11,889 nt of DNA from an uncultured Clostridia bacterium (GTDB taxonomy: Bacteria; Bacillota; Clostridia; Lachnospirales; CAG-274), in the NCBI GenBank assembly GCA_947629215.1, contig CANRCU010000040.1:1-11889 (forward strand), read 5' to 3'. Numbering within the stretch: position 1 is the stretch's first letter; every line of letters starts with the position of its first letter. A program made the position numbers and the translations under genes. This document shows positions 1 to 7,150 of the stretch, one piece after another. Under the pieces are notes generated by a model. That model worked only from the letters and a program-made list of their open reading frames with translations. It made no database searches and was not told the DNA's origin.

Positions 1-505
1 CGCCCTCTATCTCCGCTTTAGGCACAAGCGCCGCAACCGAGTCTATTATGATAACGTCAACAGCGCCGCTGCGAACAAGGGTCTCGGCTATTTCAAGCGC
101 CTGCTCGCCGTCGTCGGGCTGCGAAACATATAAATTGTTTATATCCACACCCAAATTTTGCGCATAATTCGGGTCAAGCGCATGCTCGGCATCTATAAAA
201 CCCGCAATGCCGCCCGCTTTCTGCACCTCGGCAACGATATGCAGGGCAAGCGTCGTTTTACCGCCGCTTTCGGGGCCGAATATCTCAATCATTCTGCCTT
301 TCGGCACACCGCCCACACCCAGCGCCAGATCAAGCGAAAGAGCGCCCGTCGATACAGCCTCAACGCCCGTGCGGTCAAGGTTTTCGCCAAGTTTCATTAT
401 TGCGCCTTTTCCAAATTCTTTTTCAATAGTGCTTATAGCTGTTTTAAGGGATAATTCCCTGTCGCTGAACTTAGGTTCGTTATCCGTGACTTTTGCTTTT
501 GCCAT
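1..505 (-). CDS. recA: RecA recombinase, N-terminal part (cut by window edge)
   Basis: RecA forms ATP-dependent filaments on single-stranded DNA in the cytoplasm, catalyses homologous strand exchange, and stimulates LexA self-cleavage. Translating back from the ATG at 503-505 gives 168 residues of a protein usually near 350. Visible landmarks are KEFGKGAIMKLG (about residues 29-40), the Walker A loop GPESGGKTT (77-85), FIDAEHALD (103-111) with the probable catalytic glutamate at 107, and the Walker B strand VIIIDS (151-156). Most RecAs read GPESSGKTT; the second serine is glycine here. The N-terminus before the first helix is a few residues longer than in E. coli RecA. AAGGAG at 513-518, 7 nt before the ATG, fixes the start and lies inside the end of cinA, which stops 2 bp upstream. 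I saw no LexA-type GAAC...GTTC box upstream. Identity is certain; only the C-terminal half is missing. Confidence 0.98.
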   Translation of the reverse strand, partial: MAKAKVTDNEPKFSDRELSLKTAISTIEKEFGKGAIMKLGENLDRTGVEAVSTGALSLDLALGVGGVPKGRMIEIFGPESGGKTTLALHIVAEVQKAGGIAGFIDAEHALDPNYAQNLGVDINNLYVSQPDDGEQALEIAETLVRSGAVDVIIIDSVAALVPKAEIEG

Positions 506-507
506 TT

Positions 508-993
508 TTATTCTCCTTTTTCCAATAATTCTTTAAGTTGGGTCAATAACAACATTGTTGTCCGACGCCGCACAGAGGTACGGTCGCCGTCAAGCCTTAA
601 CTTCGCAATATGCGTACTGCCGTTTATATATATGCCGGTGTAGACAAGACCGACAGGCTTTTCGGGCGTACCGCCGCCCGGACCCGCAACGCCCGTTGTA
701 CTAAGCCCGATATTTGTACCGCTGACCGCCGCAACGCCTTGACACATCTCAGCCGCCGTTTCGGGACTGACAGCGCCGAATTTATCAAGCGTATCGGCTT
801 TAACGCCAAGAAATTTCATCTTTGCCGTATTGCTGTAACTGACAATACCGTCCATAAAAACACTCGACGCGCCCGGATAATCGACTATCGCGCTTGAAAG
901 CATACCGCCCGTGCAGCTTTCAGCCGCCGAAAGCGTCAGCCCGCGTTCGACAAGCGTTTTGACAATGTATTCGACAATTTCTATCTGTTCCAT
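508..993 (-). CDS. cinA: CinA C-terminal-type nicotinamide-nucleotide amidohydrolase (PncC family), stand-alone
   Basis: The protein has 161 residues and corresponds only to the C-terminal domain of CinA. Enzymes of this family (PncC) deamidate nicotinamide mononucleotide to nicotinic acid mononucleotide, recycling NMN released by NAD-dependent DNA ligase. The family pattern is intact: AESCTGG (24-30, with the conserved serine at 26), YSNTAK (53-58), GAVSPETA (73-80) and TGVAGPGGGTPEKPVG (100-115). The N-terminal MoCF-like domain found in the ~410-residue CinA of many Firmicutes is absent, and the 148 bp upstream cannot encode it. The start is supported by AAGGAGAG at 1001-1008, 7 nt from the ATG. 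It is first in a two-gene unit with recA, a linkage known from other Firmicutes, where it gave the name competence-induced. By length pncC would be an equally good symbol. No enzyme activity can be proven from sequence. Confidence 0.93.
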   Translation of the reverse strand: MEQIEIVEYIVKTLVERGLTLSAAESCTGGMLSSAIVDYPGASSVFMDGIVSYSNTAKMKFLGVKADTLDKFGAVSPETAAEMCQGVAAVSGTNIGLSTTGVAGPGGGTPEKPVGLVYTGIYINGSTHIAKLRLDGDRTSVRRRTTMLLLTQLKELLEKGE

Positions 994-1037
994 GTGAAAG
1001 CTCTCCTTATGGTTTTTTTGAATAAGTCATTGTAATA

Positions 1038-1066
1038 ATTATAACCCACCTTTAGAAAAAAAGCAA
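1038..1066 (-). promoter_or_regulatory. Sigma-A-type promoter of cinA-recA
   Basis: On the minus strand a consensus TATAAT (1038-1043) lies exactly 17 bp downstream of TTGCTT (1061-1066). Transcription should start near 1031, giving a leader of about 37 nt before the cinA ATG. The -35 overlaps the foot and tail of the terminator of the preceding gene. The match at -35 is only 3 of 6, so the call rests mainly on the perfect -10 and the spacing. No recognisable SOS operator accompanies it. Confidence 0.7.
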
Positions 1067-1104
1067 TAAAAAATATCGAAAAATATTTCGATATTTTTTT
1101 ATTG
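1056..1104 (-). terminator. Intrinsic terminator of the folate/glycan operon
   Basis: An almost perfect inverted repeat (arms 1064-1081 and 1086-1104, loop AATA, one unpaired A/T in the longer arm) is followed on the minus strand by seven T residues at 1056-1062. It sits 37 bp past the stop of the large glycosyltransferase gene. The stem is A/T-rich with a central CGA/TCG, so it is weaker than a G/C-rich terminator. Because the outer stem is also A/T symmetric it could work in both directions, although no plus-strand gene would use it. Confidence 0.7.
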
Positions 1105-1141
1105 TGCCGTTGGCGGTACATTAAATCCCAAAACAAAATTT

Positions 1142-4100
1142 TTATATTTCCAAATATTTATCAAAAACATATGCCGCACGTTTCATCAACGGTAGATTTT
1201 CAAGCATTATACCGACACGGTATCTGCCATGCTGCAAGGCGGCATTGTCTATGCGGCATTCAAAGCCCGACAAATTCAGGCTGCCGCCCCTGCCGTAAGC
1301 CGCGCTTACATCAAACCTTAGCACGCTGTCCGTTTCCACAGCCACAGCCGTCCCGTCCTCGCCGATAAGCAGGATATTTTTTGTATTTAGGTTATTGAGC
1401 GGCATACCGTCAATATACGCAAAGCCGCGAAGCTGTGTTATCTCGCCTTGGTCTACCGATTCAAGGCAGGCTTTTACTCTGTCGCTCTCGTACTTTTCGA
1501 CAGGCACACCCGCCCCGCAGACCTTGTTCGTCTTTGTCGGCGCAAGCGCAAAATCCGCCCTGTTTTTTGCCAAATTTATATTATAAAACGGGTCTTTGCC
1601 CGATAATTGCGGGTGTTTTTGATATAGTCTGACTTTTTCGTTATCCAGACGCCGTTGTTTTTCGGGGTCTATATTGTCACTGCCGCGGCTGACAGATTCA
1701 TAATGATACAAAACGGCATCCGTACGCACACAATTATAATACCCTGCCTCATACAAAGCAAAACAAAGGTCTATATCGTTGTAAGCCACATCAAAACTTT
1801 CGTCAAAACCGCCGACAGTGCGGAATTTTTCTTTATTAACACAAAGGCAAGCCGCTGTTACGGCTATACAGTTATAGTCAAGGCTGTTGCGGCAATAATA
1901 GTGCAAAAGTCGGTCGTCAAGCGGTGTGAGCGCATGACACGGACCTATCGGAAGATTGAGTATACCGCAATGCTGTATTGTGGTACTGTCGGGATAGAGT
2001 AATTTTGCGCCGACCGCGCCCGAATGGGGCAAAGCCGCCTGACCGAGCATAGAACCGAGCCAGCAGCCCTCCAAGACTTCGGTATCGTCATTCAGAAACA
2101 GCAGATAATTCCCCTTTGCAAGCTCTGCACCGATATTGCACATTTTGGAAAAATTAAATTTCATCGGCTTATAACAGTATTCGGCATTATATTTTTTGCA
2201 AAGCGCCGAATATTTTTCTTTATCCGCGCTTCCGTTATCCACAACAACTATCTCAAAATTTTTATAGACCGTCTTTTTCACTACCGAATCAAGACAGCGC
2301 GAAAGCATATCAAAATTATCTTTTGACGGGATAATTATGCTGACAAGCGGCTCGTTTGCAGGCTTATAAACAACTCTGAACTGCGACACCGCAGGCACAA
2401 GCTCTACACTGCCCTCCTGCCCTCTGCGCGCAAGAGCCTCTTTTTTGGCTTTCTCCACAGCTTGCATGACATAAGGCTTTTCACCAAGGTCAAGCGAAGT
2501 CGAACCCGACCTTATACGCCAATGATACAAAATTTTCGGTATATGCCCTACTCTGTTTGTTTTTTCGGTAAAACGCAGGGTCAGATCGTAATCCTGCGCG
2601 CCCTCAAAGCCGACCCGCAGACCGCCCACTTCGTTTACAATACTCCTGCGGTAAGCCGAAAGATGGCTCGTGTACATAAGGCTCATCAGCGTATCGGGCG
2701 AATAGTCGGGCTTAAAATGCGGCTCACAGCGGCTGCCGTTTTCGTCTGTCTTATCTTCGTCACTGTAAATAAAATCAAGTGTTTTATCGGCGTTGACGGC
2801 TTTTGTCAGCTCGTACACAGCATTTGGCGAAACGGTGTCGTCACAGTCCAAAAAGACGATATATTCGCCCTTTGCCGCCTCTATCGCCGTATTCGTGCAG
2901 CGCGATATATGCCCGTTTTCGCTGCGGTAAATGACTTTTACGCCCTTTTTGCCCTCATATTCCGAAAGTGTTCGGCGGACATTTTCGTCCGTAGAGGCAT
3001 CGTCCGCAAGTATAAGCTCCCAATTGTCGTAAGTCTGCGACAAAACGGACTCGATACATTCGCGCAGAAACGTTTCCTCCATATTGTAAACAGGCACAAC
3101 AAAAGAAAACAGCGGTCTGTATGCAAGCTCCGTTGTTTTCATAATATCCCTTTCGGCGTTTTCGATAAATGCACGGTAGGGGTCTTCGCTGCGGCTGAGC
3201 TTGTTTTTTATAAGAAAAGCCGTCGTCGCTATGCCGTAACTGCAGGTATAGCCCCATACACGGGCAAAAACATTTGGACGCCTTGCCCTGCGTTTTTTTT
3301 GCTTGGTCATTTTAACACCCGTCTTTTTGCTTACATATGCCTTTACCGCCGCGGATATATCGGGGCGTGTGTAAATGCCCTGCGGCCAGTACAGCTCGTT
3401 CGGCGAGTCAAGAATATCTTTGTCGGTCAGATATGCTATATACTTTTTTTTGCCTTTTTTGGCTGCAAACCCGTCGACATTTTCAAGATCGCCTATAAGC
3501 ACGGCTTCTTCGACCGTTGGGTGTTCCGTAAGTCTGAATACTTCGGCAAGGCAATCTTTCGGTTTCAAGCTTAGGCTCATATTTTCAAATAACGGCAGGG
3601 CTTTTGCAACAAAGTCCGAAATACCGTCGAATACGGCTGTTTTAAATGCCAAATCGTTTGTTCCGGGTTCATACAAAACACCGTTTTCGGCATATTTCCA
3701 AACCGACGCATGGGGAGCGCCGAAAAACAATTCCAATAAAACTATGCTTCGGCGAAGCCTGCGATAAGCCACTCCGCCGCATTTATCAAAAAGCAGGGTA
3801 TCGTATTTTTTGCCGTTAAGCTGCCTCAGACTTTTGCGAGTGGGCAAAATACCCGCATAGACAAAGCGGTTTTCGCCCTTGTAACCTATGGTTTTTAACG
3901 CACGGTCAAGCAGATATTGACTGCTGCCGTTCCAACCGCAATCGAATATAAGCGCCTTTTTTGTAAGCAGCCCTGTTTTTTCGATGTATTTTCTGAAATT
4001 CTCTCTTTCTTCCGCGCATTTTTTCAGAAAAACATCGCTCGAATACTCATATATTTTTTTGAACCTCTCCATATCGTCGGGTGTGGAGATAAGGCTCTCA

Positions 4101-5107
4101 AAGCCGTCAAGACCTGCTTTTTTTACGCTTTCAAGGGGTATATCGATATCGAGATAGGAGAGTATCTCGCCCACGGTCTGACCGTAGGTAAACGGCGGAA
4201 GTATCCTTTTGGCGTCGTCGTCGATTTTTTCTATACCGCAGAGCAGCAGCGCCCGACGGGAGGTCAGCAGATATTCGCATTCAAGCTCGTCCGACATCAG
4301 CCCGTACAGGTCGTAACCGTCACGCGAGAGAAAAAACACCTTTTCGGGCTGATATTTGTCTATTATTTTACGCAGACCGAGTATAAGGCGGCAATAAAGC
4401 AAGCCGCCGACGCTTGCGCCGAGATCGTGAGGTATATCTCCGTTTTTAACGACAGCCGAAACGCCCCTTGAAATCGAAAGCGTCAAGGAAAGATATTCGT
4501 CGGTCTTGCCGCTTGGGATATGATATGCCTCAAAACCGTGAGCGCATGCATTTTCTATATCGTCTTTCAAATTGTCGCCGATATGCAATATCTTTTTGCC
4601 CTCTTTTTGACGGACATAGTCGTATATATCGCCGCGGTATTTGGTCTTTTGTATATCCGCAGAGGAATAAATTTCGGATATTTCCGCATAACCGCAGCTT
4701 TCAAGCAAAGGCAGCAGCCAAGCCTTGCCGAAATACATATCGCTTATCGCAATAATGCGTTTACCGTGCGAAAGCGCATACTCATATGCCGCAAAAGCCG
4801 TCGGCATTGCGGTCATAAATTCACGTTCGGTATCAATTTCCGCGCGTTTGACGTTTTCGTCTTTTTTCATATAAGTATAAATCTCGTCAAAGGTACAGTG
4901 CGCACGACCGCTTTGTTCGGCTTTTCGGCTGCACTCGGTCTGGGCGCGTTCGCGCTTTTTTGCAAAACCGCGTATGCCCGTTTTAAGCCCCACAATACGA
5001 AAAATATCCTCGGGACGCGCAGTCATACGGCTGATAAGCGTGTCAAATATATCAAATGAGATAACTTCGGCTCTGTCTATTGCCTGTTTCAGTTCGCTGT
5101 CGATCAT
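1142..5107 (-). CDS. Large HAD-like / GT2 / GT2 fusion protein, probable surface-glycan glycosyltransferase
   Basis: The 1321-residue cytoplasmic protein has several modules. Residues 1-210 are a HAD-like domain of the type grouped as COG5610: motif I FDIFDTL (18-24, nucleophile D19), motif II ISDM (121-124) and HIGDNLKDD (175-183). Residues 250-460 contain FFLSRDGYD (258-266) and IFDCGWNGSSQ (387-397), which often follow that HAD domain. A basic linker (594-611) leads to a first GT-A fold, family 2 domain (about 665-870): VVPVYN, DDAST, the acidic FLDCDD (752-757) and QDYDL (838-842). A second GT2 domain (about 920-1140) has SIIIPSKDN, VVDNGS, FLNDD (1004-1008), NDIDL (1110-1114) and HYESVSRG, like rhamnosyltransferase-type enzymes. 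A tail of about 110 residues looks beta-rich. Such proteins build capsule or wall polysaccharides from nucleotide sugars; donor and acceptor are unknown. There is no convincing membrane segment. The start overlaps the upstream methyltransferase stop by one base (TAATG), with no strong ribosome binding site, suggesting translational coupling. Confidence 0.9.
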   Translation of the reverse strand: MIDSELKQAIDRAEVISFDIFDTLISRMTARPEDIFRIVGLKTGIRGFAKKRERAQTECSRKAEQSGRAHCTFDEIYTYMKKDENVKRAEIDTEREFMTAMPTAFAAYEYALSHGKRIIAISDMYFGKAWLLPLLESCGYAEISEIYSSADIQKTKYRGDIYDYVRQKEGKKILHIGDNLKDDIENACAHGFEAYHIPSGKTDEYLSLTLSISRGVSAVVKNGDIPHDLGASVGGLLYCRLILGLRKIIDKYQPEKVFFLSRDGYDLYGLMSDELECEYLLTSRRALLLCGIEKIDDDAKRILPPFTYGQTVGEILSYLDIDIPLESVKKAGLDGFESLISTPDDMERFKKIYEYSSDVFLKKCAEERENFRKYIEKTGLLTKKALIFDCGWNGSSQYLLDRALKTIGYKGENRFVYAGILPTRKSLRQLNGKKYDTLLFDKCGGVAYRRLRRSIVLLELFFGAPHASVWKYAENGVLYEPGTNDLAFKTAVFDGISDFVAKALPLFENMSLSLKPKDCLAEVFRLTEHPTVEEAVLIGDLENVDGFAAKKGKKKYIAYLTDKDILDSPNELYWPQGIYTRPDISAAVKAYVSKKTGVKMTKQKKRRARRPNVFARVWGYTCSYGIATTAFLIKNKLSRSEDPYRAFIENAERDIMKTTELAYRPLFSFVVPVYNMEETFLRECIESVLSQTYDNWELILADDASTDENVRRTLSEYEGKKGVKVIYRSENGHISRCTNTAIEAAKGEYIVFLDCDDTVSPNAVYELTKAVNADKTLDFIYSDEDKTDENGSRCEPHFKPDYSPDTLMSLMYTSHLSAYRRSIVNEVGGLRVGFEGAQDYDLTLRFTEKTNRVGHIPKILYHWRIRSGSTSLDLGEKPYVMQAVEKAKKEALARRGQEGSVELVPAVSQFRVVYKPANEPLVSIIIPSKDNFDMLSRCLDSVVKKTVYKNFEIVVVDNGSADKEKYSALCKKYNAEYCYKPMKFNFSKMCNIGAELAKGNYLLFLNDDTEVLEGCWLGSMLGQAALPHSGAVGAKLLYPDSTTIQHCGILNLPIGPCHALTPLDDRLLHYYCRNSLDYNCIAVTAACLCVNKEKFRTVGGFDESFDVAYNDIDLCFALYEAGYYNCVRTDAVLYHYESVSRGSDNIDPEKQRRLDNEKVRLYQKHPQLSGKDPFYNINLAKNRADFALAPTKTNKVCGAGVPVEKYESDRVKACLESVDQGEITQLRGFAYIDGMPLNNLNTKNILLIGEDGTAVAVETDSVLRFDVSAAYGRGGSLNLSGFECRIDNAALQHGRYRVGIMLENLPLMKRAAYVFDKYLEI

Positions 5108-5868
5108 TACGTCAAATCATTCCGTTTCAAAATTGCTTTCATTCTTATGCGTACATAGTCAACATAATATTTGCCGTTTACATAAAGCTCGGGGCAATCG
5201 GATACAGCCTCGTTCACTATTTCGGACTTCAGCGCCTTATCCATGCCCTCGAACGGCTTTTGCACAAACATTTCTATCCAATCCGCAATATCGCCTTTTT
5301 GCTCGGTAAAACGGTCAAAAAACAAGGCATATTCGACACGAAAACCGTGTTTTTCCAAAAGCGGGGCATATTCGCCGACCGTCGGAAAATAAAACACGCG
5401 CGGATATGTCAGCCCGTGTTTTGAGAAAGCGCGTTCCAATGCGGAATGTACACACTCGGCGCAGCCTTTGCCGCCAAACTCAAACACAAGCTCCCCATTC
5501 TGTTTCAGGTTTCTTGCGATATTTTCAAGCAGAATGTCTTGTTTATCGGCATCTATCCAATGAAAAACGGCATTTGAAAATATTGCGTCCGCTTTTTCGT
5601 CAAGACTGAAGTCAAGAGCATTCGCGGTCATAAAACGCAGTTCGGGAAAGCTCAGACGCGCTTTTTTTATCATATCCTCCGAATCGTCTATGCCCAACAC
5701 ATTATAGCCGCGGCTGTTCAGTTTTTCGGTAAGAGCGCCGCTGCCGCAGCCAACATCGACCACAAAGCCGCCTTTCGGCACGGTTATAAGCCCAAGCAGA
5801 TCTTCGCCGTATTTATGCACAAAGCCGAAATCTGCCGTATAGTTTTCGGTATTCCATTTTATATTCAT
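5107..5868 (-). CDS. Class I SAM-dependent methyltransferase (trans-aconitate methyltransferase-like)
   Basis: The protein has 253 residues and a Rossmann-type AdoMet domain. Motif I is VVDVGCGSG (36-44), the acidic residue that should bind the ribose is D61 in LGIDDS, and motif IV-like SNAVFHWI lies at 98-105. An EFGGKG segment (130-135) is typical of the Tam/trans-aconitate-2-methyltransferase group in Clostridia. The true substrate in that group is rarely known and may be a small carboxylic acid, a glycan precursor or a cofactor. AGGAG at 5874-5878 overlaps the folP stop codon and lies 5 nt before the ATG. The gene starts 8 bp after folP and its stop overlaps the ATG of the glycosyltransferase fusion. 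That position suggests a role with the glycan protein rather than in folate synthesis, but this is inference. The methyltransferase fold is secure; the reaction is not. Confidence 0.9.
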   Translation of the reverse strand: MNIKWNTENYTADFGFVHKYGEDLLGLITVPKGGFVVDVGCGSGALTEKLNSRGYNVLGIDDSEDMIKKARLSFPELRFMTANALDFSLDEKADAIFSNAVFHWIDADKQDILLENIARNLKQNGELVFEFGGKGCAECVHSALERAFSKHGLTYPRVFYFPTVGEYAPLLEKHGFRVEYALFFDRFTEQKGDIADWIEMFVQKPFEGMDKALKSEIVNEAVSDCPELYVNGKYYVDYVRIRMKAILKRNDLT

Positions 5869-5876
5869 AATATCTC

Positions 5877-6677
5877 CTAACTTCTCAAGATCGCTTCTGT
5901 CATGGTAACGGCGCGTTTATTCGCCTGCACATCGTGTACACGCAAAAAACGACAGCCCTTCATTGCGCCTATGACGCTAACGGCTATTGTACCCTCAAGG
6001 CGTTCGTCGACGGGCAGTTCCAGCGTAAGACCTATAACGGATTTACGCGAAACGCCAAGCAAAACCGGGAATCCTGTTTCAAGAAATTTATCCAGTTCTT
6101 TTATTATCCTGAGATTTTGTTCATAGGTTTTGCCGAAACCGACACCGGGGTCTATGCATATTTTTCGGCTGTCCACTCCCGCAGCCTTGGCTATATCGAT
6201 CGACGCTTGCAAGTCCGCTGTGATTTTTGCCGCAAGCTCCTCGTTTTCGGCGCACACACCGTTATGCATAAGGCAGCAAGCCGCATCGTATTTGGCGGTG
6301 ACCTCGGCTATGCGGTTATCCAGCCTGAAACCGTGTACATCGTTGACCATTGACGCGCCTGCGCGCAAAGCGGCTTCCGCGACCTCGCTTTTATATGTGT
6401 CGACCGAAACAGGCAGACCGAAACGGGCGGTCACCGCCTCTATAACGGGTATCACCCTGTCAATTTCTTCTTCTGACGGAACAACGGAATAGCCCGGGCG
6501 TGTGGATTCGCCGCCTATATCGATAATGTCACCGCCCTGTTTTACGATCTCTTCCGCGCGGAAAAGCGCGCTGTCAAGCGTGTTATAACGTCCGCCGTCC
6601 GAAAACGAGTCGGGCGTGGCGTTCAGAATACCCATAATATAGGTATGGTCGTTATATTCTTTATTATTTATTATCAT
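5877..6677 (-). CDS. folP: Dihydropteroate synthase
   Basis: FolP condenses 6-hydroxymethyl-7,8-dihydropterin diphosphate with p-aminobenzoate to give dihydropteroate, and is the target of sulfonamides. The 266-residue protein has the full TIM-barrel signature set: GILNATPDSFSDGG (16-29), GGESTRPG (55-62), VSVDTYK (90-96), the NDV element (112-114), DPGVGFGKT (176-184), LLGVSRKS (206-213) and RVHDV (246-250). Both sulfonamide-loop regions look ordinary and no resistance-type insertion is apparent. Length is normal for the family. The ATG overlaps the stop of the HD gene by 4 bp (ATGA), and GGAGA at 6685-6689 is 7 nt upstream, so it can be translated both by coupling and independently. In many Clostridia folB and folK follow folP; here a methyltransferase follows instead. 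Identity is very secure. Confidence 0.98.
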   Translation of the reverse strand: MIINNKEYNDHTYIMGILNATPDSFSDGGRYNTLDSALFRAEEIVKQGGDIIDIGGESTRPGYSVVPSEEEIDRVIPVIEAVTARFGLPVSVDTYKSEVAEAALRAGASMVNDVHGFRLDNRIAEVTAKYDAACCLMHNGVCAENEELAAKITADLQASIDIAKAAGVDSRKICIDPGVGFGKTYEQNLRIIKELDKFLETGFPVLLGVSRKSVIGLTLELPVDERLEGTIAVSVIGAMKGCRFLRVHDVQANKRAVTMTEAILRS

Positions 6678-7150
6678 ATATCTATCTCCGTATTCAATTT
6701 TTCACTGTGCCAGTTACATTTATCCAAAGCTTTACAAAAAAGGCATGGACGGCTTTTTTTGTCGGCTGTATATACAAGCCTGCAAAAAATGTCATTATTT
6801 TGCGATTTACGGTGCGCAATAACACCCTTTATGATAAGCTCTGTTTCCTCACCGTCAAAGCCATATCGGGGCAGCATTTCTGCGGCAATAAGCGCGCTTG
6901 CTTTATGGTGTTCCATACCGACCGAATATTGTTTTGCGCGGCCTATATCGTGAAGAAAACCCGTTGCATAAACAAGTTCTTTATCGATATTTAAGCCGTT
7001 TTCAATGCATAATATATATAATATTCTCGATACGTCCAAAAAGTGCGCGGTATTGTGACCGCAAAATTCTCTGTTGCGTTCATATTCCTCTATGACCGAA
7101 AGGTAGGACATATATTCCGCACTGTGGACAAGGGCATTTAATCTTTTCAT
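6674..7150 (-). CDS. HD-domain metal-dependent phosphohydrolase in the folate operon
   Basis: The protein has 158 residues when started at the ATG at 7148-7150, which overlaps the folE stop in an ATGA. A longer open frame runs back into folE but has no support. The HD superfamily pattern is complete: H32/H36, the HD pair in FLHDIGR (65-71), HH at 81-82, H113 in VIAHR, and D130 in YTADK. The extra histidines fit a two-metal centre. A cysteine motif C-x2-C-x5-C-x-W (136-147, in SRPCLFCKALDKCNW) follows the last metal ligand; I recall a similar motif in related clostridial proteins. HD proteins usually hydrolyse phosphate esters of nucleotides. Placed between folE and folP, it may remove phosphates from dihydroneopterin triphosphate or a cyclic derivative, as the archaeal HD enzyme MptB does in pterin synthesis; this is inference. 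No ribosome binding site is seen, so translation probably depends on folE termination. Confidence 0.88.
   Translation of the reverse strand: MKRLNALVHSAEYMSYLSVIEEYERNREFCGHNTAHFLDVSRILYILCIENGLNIDKELVYATGFLHDIGRAKQYSVGMEHHKASALIAAEMLPRYGFDGEETELIIKGVIAHRKSQNNDIFCRLVYTADKKSRPCLFCKALDKCNWHSEKLNTEIDI

Noticed and set aside
1064..1104. LexA/SOS operator formed by the palindrome upstream of recA
   Set aside because: It lacks the GAAC...GTTC core, lies upstream of the -35, and is better explained as a terminator stem with a T-run.
2968..3300. Membrane segment in the glycosyltransferase fusion (around residues 618-634)
   Set aside because: The stretch is short, contains cysteine, tyrosine and serine, and is flanked by basic linker; it is not hydrophobic enough to call.
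2462..3574. 370-codon open frame on the plus strand
   Set aside because: It is antisense to the GT2 coding region, has no recognisable motifs, and reflects codon bias of the opposite strand.
3917..4471. 184-codon plus-strand open frame opposite the HAD/GT gene
   Set aside because: It has no ribosome binding site or recognisable family and overlaps a gene with clear domains throughout.
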